Of a DNA stretch of 64,000 nt, positions 28,501-40,500 are shown piece after piece. Numbering within the stretch: position 1 is the first letter of the stretch; each line of letters begins with the position of its first letter. The notes beneath the pieces were generated by a model that ran no database searches, had not been told where the DNA came from, and saw only the letters and a list, made by a program, of their open reading frames with translations. The position numbers and the translations under genes were made by a program. Source of the DNA: Amaurobius ferox (lineage: Eukaryota > Arthropoda > Arachnida > Araneae > Amaurobiidae); the NCBI GenBank assembly GCA_951213105.1, contig OX578152.1, forward strand, positions 68,178,727 to 68,242,726, read 5' to 3'.

Positions 28501-31500
28501 AACATAAGGTAAAAAGAAACAAGCTAAAAAAACTTGCTAAGTGATATAATGTTTGTTTGTTTATTCAATTGTTTACAACATGTAGGCCTAAGCAGCAAGT
28601 AACATGCATTTCTTGTAACTATAATGATAATTTTTTTGTATGTACATATAATTTTTGTTTGTTCAATTGTTTACACACAACATGTAAGCAAGTAACATTT
28701 AATGCATTTCTTGTAACTATAATAATAATTATCTTGTATAATGTATATATACATAAAAATTACTCTCAAGGCAAATGGAAATACACTGATTTTATTCACA
28801 ACTTTGAACTCAAATATTTTTGTTACTATGCAAAACAAAGTGATCAAATTTTATTATGGTGTTAAAACGCCCATTTTCACCAGTGAAAAATTTTTGGAAG
28901 GGTTCAAAACACTCCAGTTTTCTCCCCTCAGGTAAAATCTACTGTTACTATAGTACTTGTAAAATAAATTTGGTTTGAGTGTATTGTCCCTTTCCCAGTA
29001 AAAAACAGACTCGGAAAATGAGAAAATGCAAATTTCAATGATAAATTTTGACTACCATTAAATTAAAAAAATATATTAAATGATGAAACAAAGTTGAACC
29101 AAAATTATCAGCACTTTATTCTGAGTAAAAGGTTTTTTAAATCTTTTAATTTGTTCAATCAGGAGGAAATTTACACCATTTTGTGCAAATGCTTGCAATC
29201 ACAAAAATGTACATGTTTAAAGAGCCATCTGGGGACCTCTCTGGCACACGGTAAGACATTTTTCTTTTCTAAAAATGGTTTTGAACTCTCTAAACATGTA
29301 TGAATACATGTGCAAAATATAAAAAATATTAAAATTGGTGCAGCAACTAATTTAAAAAAATTGTTGAAATAGCATGGAATGACCCGATAGAGATCAATAG
29401 ATTGACAGTAGATATTCACAGTACCAATATGCTACATGTTTGCACAGCACTAATGCAAATTATATATTTCATTAATTTAGATACATACCTCTTTTCCTCC
29501 TCTTTCCTGGCAATTTGCATTTTTAGATGGAATATCAGTTTTGGAATTCCTTGAATTCACTTTACATTTACAAGACAGAGAGGCCTTGGAAGACAACATC
29601 TCTCTCAGTTTTTTAACTTCTTGAATCAAGCTGGTATTATTTGTTTCTAAAGACATTATCTTAGCTTTCTTCTGATCTAAATCATAAAGTAAATTTTTAT
29701 TTGAATCCTCGTTGTTTTTGGAATTATCAATGTTCTTTTTTTGCAGTAATTCCTCTTGATCACCTAACTCCTTATGCTTTACTTTCAAATCTTCTTTTAG
29801 TTCATTTATATATAGTTTGGCAGCTGTATACTTTTTTTCCAGCTTATCTCTTTCACGCATCAATTCGCTATTAATACTTTTCAGCCGCTGAGTAACGGAG
29901 TCATTTTTGTTCCATTCACATTCTTTTAGTTTTTCATTCTCTCTTTTCAAATTTTCAATTTCATTGTCTTTTGAATTGTTAGCATTCCTTTTTTGCAGTA
30001 ATTCCTCTTGATCACTTAACTCCTTACACTTAGACTTCAATTCTTCCTTCAGTTGATTTATATATTGTTTGGCATCTGTATACTTCTTCTGCATCTTATC
30101 TCTCTCGTTCATTAAATCACTATTAATTTCTTTCAGATGCTGAGTAAGAGAATCATTTTTTCCACATTCATGTTCTTTTAGACTTTCATTATCTTTTTTC
30201 AACCTGTTAATTTCATCGGCGTAATGCTTATTTTTCATTTCAGATTGACAATAAATATCTTTACAGCGACGTATCTTACTTGTATATATATTTACAATTT
30301 CTTCATGTTTAGTTCGTAAAGCAAAGATTTCCCTCTCTCTTTCTTGCTCTAGCTGGGTCTTCAAACTGCACTTTTCTGAATTTTCAGCAAACAATTGATC
30401 TTCCAGATCTTTAATTTGGCTTTGAAAATACTGTTTCAGATCGAACATATTCTTTTTATATTCAGATTCCTTTTTTACAATTTCTTTTAAATGCTCTTTC
30501 TTCAATTCATTCAATTCAAGAATCTTTGCCTCTAGTTCTTCAGTTAATTTGTTTTCCTGGTCAGCAAGTTCTTGCTCATATTTTGATTCTAAATCTTTAA
30601 CCAATGTCATTGTTTTAATTTTCCAATCAGACTGTGTAGTCTCTAAATTTGCTTTTAAAGCAGAAATCTGTGCAGAATGACAATTTTCTGTGTCAATCTG
30701 CATCTCCTTTAAATAGGAATTATTTTTTTCTAATTCATCATTCTTTTCCTTTAGAGATTTCATATCGTTTTCAAACTGTGATAAAAATTTTTCCTTCTGA
30801 CTCTTGCAATCTTTGGTTATTTCAGATAGATCAAATGTTCCACAGGTAGATTCAGTTTGAGTACATCTTGAAAACTGGCTGTAAAATTTTTTGTTAGCTT
30901 TATCTTTCTGGAGAACAACCAACTCATTTTCAACAATTTTGAGTTTCTCTGATAAATTAATTATTTTTGAAGCATTTTCTTCCATATAAGAATTCAGCTT
31001 TAGTACCATATTCTGGATAAGTCCCACATCATGCAAAGGAATACTGTATTGTGAAGTAGATGATAAATCAGACGATTTTTTCAACTTTGAAAACTCACTT
31101 TCAGATTCAATGTCAGTGATCATTCGACACATAAATGTTAACTGCGAGAAACTTTGTTTCAATGTAAAAATTTTCTCACTCAGATTGGCAAAATCAACCT
31201 CCTTTTTCTTTAGACCTAGCTCTATGTCTGAGAGTTTTAGTTCTAGAGATATAACTTCTTCAAACTTTGACTCAAGCTGACTGTTCAGTAGTTCAGAGTA
31301 TTCATTTATATTCTTAATATAAAACTTAAGCCTCATTAAAAGTACTTCAAGAGCTGCAATCTCTTGTTCTGCACGATTGACAGAACATTCATCAGAACAA
31401 ATAGAAGCATCTAACCCTTCCATGAATTCAGCTTTTACACATGTTTCCATGACATTAAATGTATGTGCTCTAAGCCCACTGATTTTTTTAACTAAAAGCT

Positions 31501-34500
31501 TGATTTCATCCGATTGATTTTGCAATAAAATGTTTCCAGATTTCTGCGATTCTGTGGCACAACTATTCTGCAATGATTTAACCATCAAGCAGCTAGCAGA
31601 TTTATTAGAAGTATTGGCCTCCTCAAGATTTTCACATTTATCAACAGAGGAAAATTTTACAATATATTCTGCACCATTTGAGTTAATATTTGAATTTTCT
31701 TCAGCATCTTTAGACATCTGTAGATATGCATGTATCATTGATTGATCTATGTGCAATGTTTTGTCAATACACATTGGTAATGTTTGGGTACAGTGCTCTT
31801 TAACATCTAGGTTTTTATTACTTCTTAAAGGTGTGGCATTTTCAGCATTTATAAGATCAGAAAATAATTGTAATTCTTTAACTGGAGAAGTCTGTACACA
31901 TTGCTCTTCAACAATTTTGTTACCACACTGAGTGCTAAATTCTTTAAACTTAACTGGAGTAATTTGAGTAGAATGATCAATCACTTCCACATTCTGACCT
32001 TCTAAAAATACATCTGTAGGAAACAATTCCTCGGATGACAATGTTTGAGTGCTCGATAAAAATGCTTTGAGTGGTGATGTTCGGGCGCTGCTTATAGCTA
32101 TCAAATCAAACTTTGAAGGTGAGTCTCTCTGCTTCTCAGCTAGATCACATTTTTTGCATTTCACACTGGTGTATTGATTAAGACTGGGTGAGGTTTGACA
32201 TTCTTTAAAAGATAGAATTTTTTCTAGGATGAACTCCGCATCCGTTTGACATGTCTGAGCATTTGTCTCAGGTTTGTCCATTATATCACAGGTATTAACC
32301 GTTTTGCTCAATGATATTTCATCTTTCAAAGATGAAATCATCTGCTCTTTAATTTCCATCTTATCTTTCAGCAAATTTAAATGCTTATCTTTCATATCAA
32401 TGTTATACTTTAGAGTTTCTATTTCTTCTTTTAACTTGGACACAACTTCACTCTCTAATTCATCATATAACGCCAAAAAGTTGGACTTCATGCTTTCATC
32501 CATGAAAGTAGACTCTGTACGATCGAGTCTACTCTTCTCACATATTTGCTTGTTACTAATGCTTAACGTGCTTTTGTCAGCATCAGAATTATCATTTAGT
32601 TCAATGTTAGTACAAGGATCTATACCTTCAGAAGTATTAGATTCACAAATGTCACTTGCATGCATTTCGACTTTGTCAGCTTTCTCTTCTTCCGATTTAT
32701 TACATTCTAAAGATTCTGAGATTGAATTTTCAGGTAAGAGACTGGATGATTCCAAAGCTTTTCTTAAGAGGCAATTTTCTTTCTTCAAAGCCTAATGAAA
32801 GAGATAGGTATGAAAAAATTGAGCATTTATGAAAGATATAAAAATCATATAATGAACCATGTGGGGTTAGGAGTCTACCTAGCACCATTGGTTGGACAAT
32901 TAATTACACTGGTTCTCATTTGGGTCCACATTGAGTGAAACGATATCTTTTCTGAAATCCAGGCTACAACTGCGCAATCAAAAACTTTTATATTCCTAAA
33001 CACAAAGTAGGTCATATTTTATTGCATAGCCTCTTCAGAGTACATATCAGACCTGCTTGTGATGCTTTAGAATAGGGGTTATCAGCCTTTTTCCTTTCGC
33101 AAGCCAGCAGCAATGTCTGTGAGCTGATGGCAAGCCACATTCATCCTATAACTATTTTATAACTAATAAATTAAGGTAATAATAATAAAACAAAGAACTA
33201 GAAATTACGTTTTATAGAATTACGAATTGCAGTCCGAATCCAGCCCACAAGCCAATCCTTGCTCTAGCGATTGTACTTTTAACTAAGGGATCGTTAAATT
33301 TAGCATAGTAATACTGTACAAAATGATGAAATGGCCCCATTTTTGCCATTCTGACTTCGGGTATGTTGAGATGTTTCAGCACTGGTGAAGGAAATCAAAT
33401 GTACCCTCAAAACAGACATACACTGTGTTGTATATTAATTTTTATGTAATTGCATTGTTTAATATATTTCTTATCCTATTTCTTTTACTTATTAATGTGT
33501 TGATGGTGTCTGCACAGGCCAAAATTGTCATCTTTTATTCATCTTGTCCAGCTCAACAGTAGCATCTTTAAGTTTTTTTTTTCAATGCACAATTCTAGCC
33601 CGACATAAGAATATTTTATTCTTGGCCTCACCTTAAACTTTTTTAAAGTCATTTTTAATAAGTCACATGACCCTATAATGAAACCATTTGAATATTCAGA
33701 ATAACATAACAAAAAATTGTTCTTATACTCTTCTTTACACATATTTACGAAAGACTGAAATTTACAATGGATGTTTCGTATATTGTGTTAATATTTATTT
33801 TCATTTATTTTTTTTTCTTTAAACGTGAAGCATGTCTGGTCTAGCCTCGATTTTTCTAATGTGAACCTGAACCAGCATCACTATACTCCTACACCTGAAC
33901 CAACACCACTATATAGAGAAGTAATGGCTGTGAGTTGACTTATGGGTTTCACACACACATGTGTATTGCTGGGGGTAAGTTCAAGGATCAAGACTATGTA
34001 ATGCTAAACGCTAACCTACTAGATTGAACAAGGTCAGTAATGGACTGAGATTGGCTGACAAAAAAATGGGAAAATAAGAAGGATCATAGCAGATTTCAAA
34101 ATATTAAGTAGGAAATCAAGGAATTTTCAAATGAAATTTAAGAGAATTTTAGTAGGACATTTTTTGGATAACTTGTACTGATACAGTCCAAATGGCTCCA
34201 TTTGCATAAAAGAAGACTGAATTGATAAATAAAGACAAAAAATTACTGATTAATATATGCTATCTTTCACATTTATAATTTGCCCATCATAAGTGAAATC
34301 TTATCATTTCTTACATCAGAATAGTTGCTTTTAGAAGATTTAGGTGTTCATAATATAAACCATTATTCCTTTTACTACAAATCAAGTGAAAAAGCAATCT
34401 TAAAATAAAATTTTAAAATAAACTATCACAAAACTATACATAAAGAAAAAGGTTGTCTACTGTGCATTTCTTAAGTCTATATACAAAAGGGGATAAAACA

Positions 34501-37500
34501 TATTCTGTTAAGATTAAGTTAAAACATAAGATTCTGTTATTGTATGATTGACAATACCTCCATGTTTTACTGTGAAGGAAAACATCCTTATATTCTGACA
34601 ATTCTAAATGATCTGAATATAAATTCATCTAAGTTGCTATCTTCCTTTAAACATTTAACAAATATTTAAGAACACCCTGGCAAGGGGAATCGACGAAAAA
34701 TATGGTTTTATGCTTTCATGGAAATCAATGCTCAAAAGTACACAAAAGAATTATTTTAATTTTTTTTTTACCTACCTAGGATCAAGATATGTTTCTTGAG
34801 AAAATAATAGTTAAAATAATTTCATTACTATGTGTACTTTTTATATTATCATAGGTTTTATGAAAGGAATTTTTTTTTTTTTTATGAAAAAATTCCTATC
34901 GGTACATTTTACAAAAAAACATACCACCACAATGTCATGAAACTTTCAGAATATACTAATTTGTTTAATGTCAATATATACCTACAATTGTATTATAGGA
35001 GTGATAATTTTTAAAATATCCAAAAGATTATATTGTACTATGGAAATTCTCAAAATTTTGTTAGTTAAAATCAGAATAAATTATAAATTTTTTTGACAAC
35101 ATGAATATAATTATAGGTACAAAACATAGTATACTATGAGCTAATAATGCATATAAAGTTTCATATCTGTATCTCTCATAGTTTTGTTTAATAATTATAC
35201 CCGAAACTCAAAAAACTACATTTTGAGAAAATCGCATTTAAAAAGTGGGTGTGGCCAGCAAAGGAAGCAGAGTGAACTCTGTTTAAATGCAAGTTTCGCT
35301 ATTTCTAATCATAGTAAATAATTAAAACTATATATCATTGTGTTCAGAATGAAGTAAGCTATAAAATGGCAGTAAAATTGAAAAATCGATTTCTTGAAGA
35401 TTTTCCTTGCCAGGGTGTCCTTAAATAGTCCATGAGATATAACGTAGTCAACTATTCTCGGCAGGTTGCAGGCCTTTTGTAACAGCAGTATCCAAATTTT
35501 TTCAAATTTCAAGAGTTTCCAAACATAATCCGAGGGATGTTAACAGTATGCTACTTTTAGAAATTGCTGCTGCTGACATGTGAAATATTTTGTAACATCA
35601 ACTGTTTTTTGAGTAAATCTGATAATGTTATTTTAAAAAACACATGATTCAAAAATTGTAGATATAAATTTAGAAATACAAGGAAATTTCAAACTACAAG
35701 GAAATTCAGGAATTTAAAATAGAATAGGATCCTTGTAAAAATTATTAACTAGACTGACAGAAAAGGATCACAATTTAAACTACAAAATATAATAATACAG
35801 GGTGACCAAAAACATACAGACATCAAACATTAAAATCATACTCGTATAATATACATCGAGAAAATGAAATAGTAGATTTTGAGTGAAATAGTAGATTGCC
35901 TGCTGTTTTCAATACAATGATCATTACACACTTTTTTATCTATCAAAAAACATGGAGTAAGTGAAAGAATTTTTATTTTAGATCTACATTTCTCTAACCA
36001 TTTTTTTAGAAGTGTCATTGAAGAGTTTCAGAAAAACTCATGCTCTGAAACTTATGACATTTCAGCAATTACAAAGCTAATAAATACTTTTTGAGAAATT
36101 GGATCTGTTGCAGACAAAGTGAGAACAGGAAAGTCATCCATTTTAACTCATGATAAACTGTGAAATAGAGACTGCATTATTGAAACTTTCCAATGAATTT
36201 GTCTAAAACTCTTCAATGACACAAAGAAGCTTCTCTAGATCATAAGAATGACTAGAGAAAAATTGCTCTAAAATAAAAATTTTAGACCTTCAGAAACATA
36301 TCATGTTCTTCGACCAATAAAAAAGAGGTCTGTAATGATCGTCTGACGTATTACAAAAATGCGACACAATGATATAATACAAAAAAATTGCCTGACATAT
36401 TAAAAACAATATACAATATTTCTGTCACAATTTTGAGTCTAAATTAATGTCACCTAACTGAAGAAAGTTCTATTATTTCAATTTCTCGGAACATTATATG
36501 ATTTTAAAATTTGGTGTGCATGACTTTTAAATCATCCAAAAATATAATTTTTAAAACGTATGAAAAATACATATACTTGCCACATACCTCTAATTCTTGA
36601 TAAAGTTCATTATCTGCCTTTAAAAATTGCTTCTCAAGAGTAGTATATTCACTTAATTCTGCAAATTCATTTTGAAGAGCAATAAGATTTTTTTTCAAGT
36701 CAGTAACCCTAAAGATTTAAATATGTTTAATAAGAAGGAAAGTATATTATGGACAAAAAATGACAGCAGAAATACAAAAAATAACATAATTTAATAAATG
36801 TAACTGAAGCTTGTTAAAAGGTATTTTGCACACTTATGGACTTGTTAATAGCGTAATTTTAATGTTAAACTTGAGTTATTCCATATGAAAACACTTATTT
36901 TATGAAAAACTTGTTGCACCATAGTCAAGGAATTTTTTTTTTTTAATTCTTACCGTGGATACACATGGTAATAAAACCCCCAAATCTGAATTTGTAATAT
37001 ATATATCCAAATAATGACCCAAATACAAGCATTTGAAAATTGGCCATTTTTACTAAATGGCAGTCATCTTGGATTTTGCACTAATATTTATAAATGTAAT
37101 AGCTTGAGAACTAATGGTTCAAATCAAATAATTTTGGTACTAATGTAAAGCTATTTATATTAAGAATAAGAGTTCTATATCAAAATTAAAAAAAATTATA
37201 TATTTTAATATTGTTATTACATGAAAATCGCCTTCAAATTGATAGTTAACTTTAATGGGCTGTAAAAAAAATGACACCTAATATTTTTTTCTGAAACATA
37301 GTACAAATACTAACAAATATGTGTGCTTTAAGTGCAAAAACAATTAGACGAGTAATATTACTCATTACAGAGAAAAATAGCTTTAAAGAATATATACATT
37401 TAGTTACCATTTGAGATGAAATATTTTAATCATTTAAAAAAAATATTTTTTAAAAACAAATAATGAGCAAAAACAAAACACAGAATTTTTTACACACTAA

Positions 37501-40500
37501 CTAGTATGTATGCTTTAAGTACAAAAAAATTAGGATAGTAATATTTAATTTAATAACTAAAAAAAATGCTGTTATATGTATATCAGTGTAAAAAGTTCTG
37601 AGATGCTGACACATTCTAATAAAAATCTTCCTAAAAACCATACAGTTATCACTTTTATAATTTATTTTCTTAATTCAAATTATAAAAATATATTTTCTAT
37701 ATTCAGTAGAGCTGAAGATACCCATTTTCTTGATAAAGTTCATTATCTGCCTTTAAAAATTGCTTCTCAAGAGTAGTATATTCACTTAATTCTGCAAATT
37801 CATTTTGAAGAGCAATGAGATTGTTTTTCAAGTCAGTAACCCTAAAGATTTAAATATGTTTAATAAGCAGGAAAGTATATTATGGACAAAAATTGACAGA
37901 AATACAAAAAATAACATAATTTAATAAATGTAACTCAAGCTTGTTAAAAGGTGTTTTGCACACTTATGGACTTGTTAATAATGTAATTTTAATGTTAAAC
38001 TTGGGTCATTCCATATGAAAACACCCATTTTAAGAAAAATTGTTGCACCATAGTCATGGAATTTTTTTTTTAACTTTTACCATGGATACATATGGTAATA
38101 AATCCCCAAATCTGAATTTGCAATATATATATTCAAATAATGACCAAAATACAGGCGCCTGAAAATTGGTCATTTTTACCAAATAGCAGCCATCTTGGAT
38201 TTTGCACTAATGTTTATAAATGTAATAGCTTGAGAACTAATAGTTAAAATTAAATAATTTTGATACCAATTTAAAGTTATTTATATCAAGAATAAGAGTT
38301 TTATATCAAAATTTAAAAAGTATATATTTTAATATTGCTATTACATGAAAATCACCTTCACATTGATAGTCAACTTTAATGTGATATTAAAAAATGGCCC
38401 CTAATATTTTTTTCTGAAATTTATACAAATACTAACAAATATGTGTACTTTAAGTACAAAAAAAATTAGAAGGGTAATATTTCTTATTACAGAGAAAAAT
38501 AGCTTTAAAGAATATATATATACATTTAGTTAACATTTGAGATGCAATATTTTATAATCATTTAAAAAAATAATGAGCAAAAACAAAATATAGGAATTTT
38601 GTACACACTAACTAGTATGTGTGCATTAAGTACAAAAAAATTAGGATAGTAACATTTAATTTAACAACTAAAACAAATGCTGTTATATGTATAGGAAATC
38701 AGTGTAAAAATTTCTGGGATGCTGAAACATTCTAATAAAAATCTTCCTAAAAACCATACAGTTATCACTTTTATAATTTATTTTCTTAATTCAAATAATA
38801 AAAAAATATTTTCTATATTCAGTAGAGCTGAAGATACCCATTTTTTCCCTAGTGGCCACTGGCTTCTAAACTAATTTCATCTAATAGCCAGTACCATAAC
38901 TATAGCACACATCTAGAGGTTTTGGCCATATATACGATGCACTTGGGCCATGACAATGCATAAACATAATATATCCAAAAAAAAAAGATAATAATAATAA
39001 TTTCTAATTCATTGGGATGCAATGGTTCTTTAAGAATTTCTGGAAATGGACAGTTATCATACCTACGCACCATACTTTTCCGATGCAGTGCAATAAACTT
39101 GTTTCTTTTAACAATGATGTATAGTCACTGATATGGATGGTATGAAGCATGAGTTTAATATTCTGATGGTATATATGGACACATGCAGAAGGAATAAGTT
39201 TGCTTCCAACAGTTACACATATTATGTTGGACCCCCCACTGGTTTCCAGTCTGAATTGGGTGGCACTTCCCGGCCGTCCAAACAGTTACCTTACACCTTT
39301 CTGGTAGGTCGGACGGTCTGGGTGTCAACAACAACAACAACATATTATGTTGGACGTAGTGAGCAAACTTTAGATAGTTTTTTTTACTTCATTATGATTT
39401 TCTTTAAATGCATTATATAATTCCTTTAAATTATGCAAAAGTAATCTCTTTTATTTTAAAACTTCCCATTTTCACGTAGTATAGATATGCAATTTTTTCC
39501 CCTGTACACATACGACTGTTATAATACAAACTAGTAACTTTTTTTTATGGTGCATCAGAATTTAATTTAACACTTTTATCTCACTAGGCATTGATAACAT
39601 CCCTTCTGTTTCCTTAAATTTTCTTGCTTTTTTTTACTAAATTCTCTGTAGTAATATAATAAGTCTTTGTTGGACTATCCATGAATATGGGATTAATTTT
39701 AAAATTTGTACCTTTTCTTTAAATGGTGTATCAAAGAAAACTTATTCAATAATTTTTCCATCATAGACATGCAATTTGGATAAATAATGTCTTTTGAATT
39801 TTGCGGCTTATTAATACTTTCAATGCCTAATACTGTAGTTGTTTTAGTAGCAACACAGCTACTTAATTTCTGAACTTGCATATAACTAAGTTTAGTCTTC
39901 TCGAAGAGCTAAATTTGTTGACTTTTATTGGGGATAAATCCAAAGTTCACAGCTTTTATTCAATTGTTCCATTATTATTGTGACTTCACTATAATCTGTA
40001 TCATTGGTCATTTTCATGACAGCAGTAGGACCCTCTGAGTCACTAATTGATGAATGCAAAGAAGAATAACACAAAGTGCAGAGTTTTTTCCTGGAATGAG
40101 TAATTCTTGATTTATCATTGACAGTTTGAGAAAAATTGGCTTTAGGGACTTAACTCTGATGTTAATGGGGTATGGTATGTATTAAATGGATCACAAGTTT
40201 TCTGTCTTCAACTGTAGCATTTCAGATATTCATCCTTGTGAACCTTGCAGATACTACCACTCATATAAACTGCTTCATCTCTAATTACACTATATAATCT
40301 CCTTTTTAATAGTGCTAAATCATTTGAAGATAATATAAGTACAGGAATAAACTTAACACTTAACAACACATTGATTTTCTTGTATACAAAACGTGAAATT
40401 TTTATAGCATAAGACAAGAATTAATCATAGAACATAAACAAAAGAAATAATCATAAAAGCATAATTATTTGTAGATATTCAGCTCTAAACACTTAAGCAA

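Larger units (their letters stand above)
26223..29386 (+). mobile_element. Long-TIR DNA transposon, copy 1 of a GGGTCATTCCA family
   Basis: The ends are GGGGTCATTCCACGC and, in complement, CGGGTCATTCCATGC. The inverted repeats extend about 600 bases inward (26223-26850 against 28795-29386), for example GAGGGGAGAAAACTGGAGT against its complement near 28910. ATAG stands on both sides (26219-26222 and 29387-29390), a candidate 4-bp target duplication. The middle carries a decayed plus-strand gene (next entries). It inserted in intron 8 about 100 bases from the donor of the giant exon. I do not recognise the superfamily from memory with certainty. Confidence 0.75.

Noticed and set aside
28225..28512. 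95-codon frame overlapping the transposon C-terminal domain
   Set aside because: It is a shifted reading of the same bases; the frame with WWLAQV and FHPVGP has the family pattern.
31530..32795. Plus-strand open frames opposite the giant exon
   Set aside because: Antisense shadows of a long Glu/Lys/Ser-rich coding exon.
39133..39420. 95-codon plus-strand open frame
   Set aside because: It runs through the SINE fragment and its (CAA)n tail; no coding evidence.
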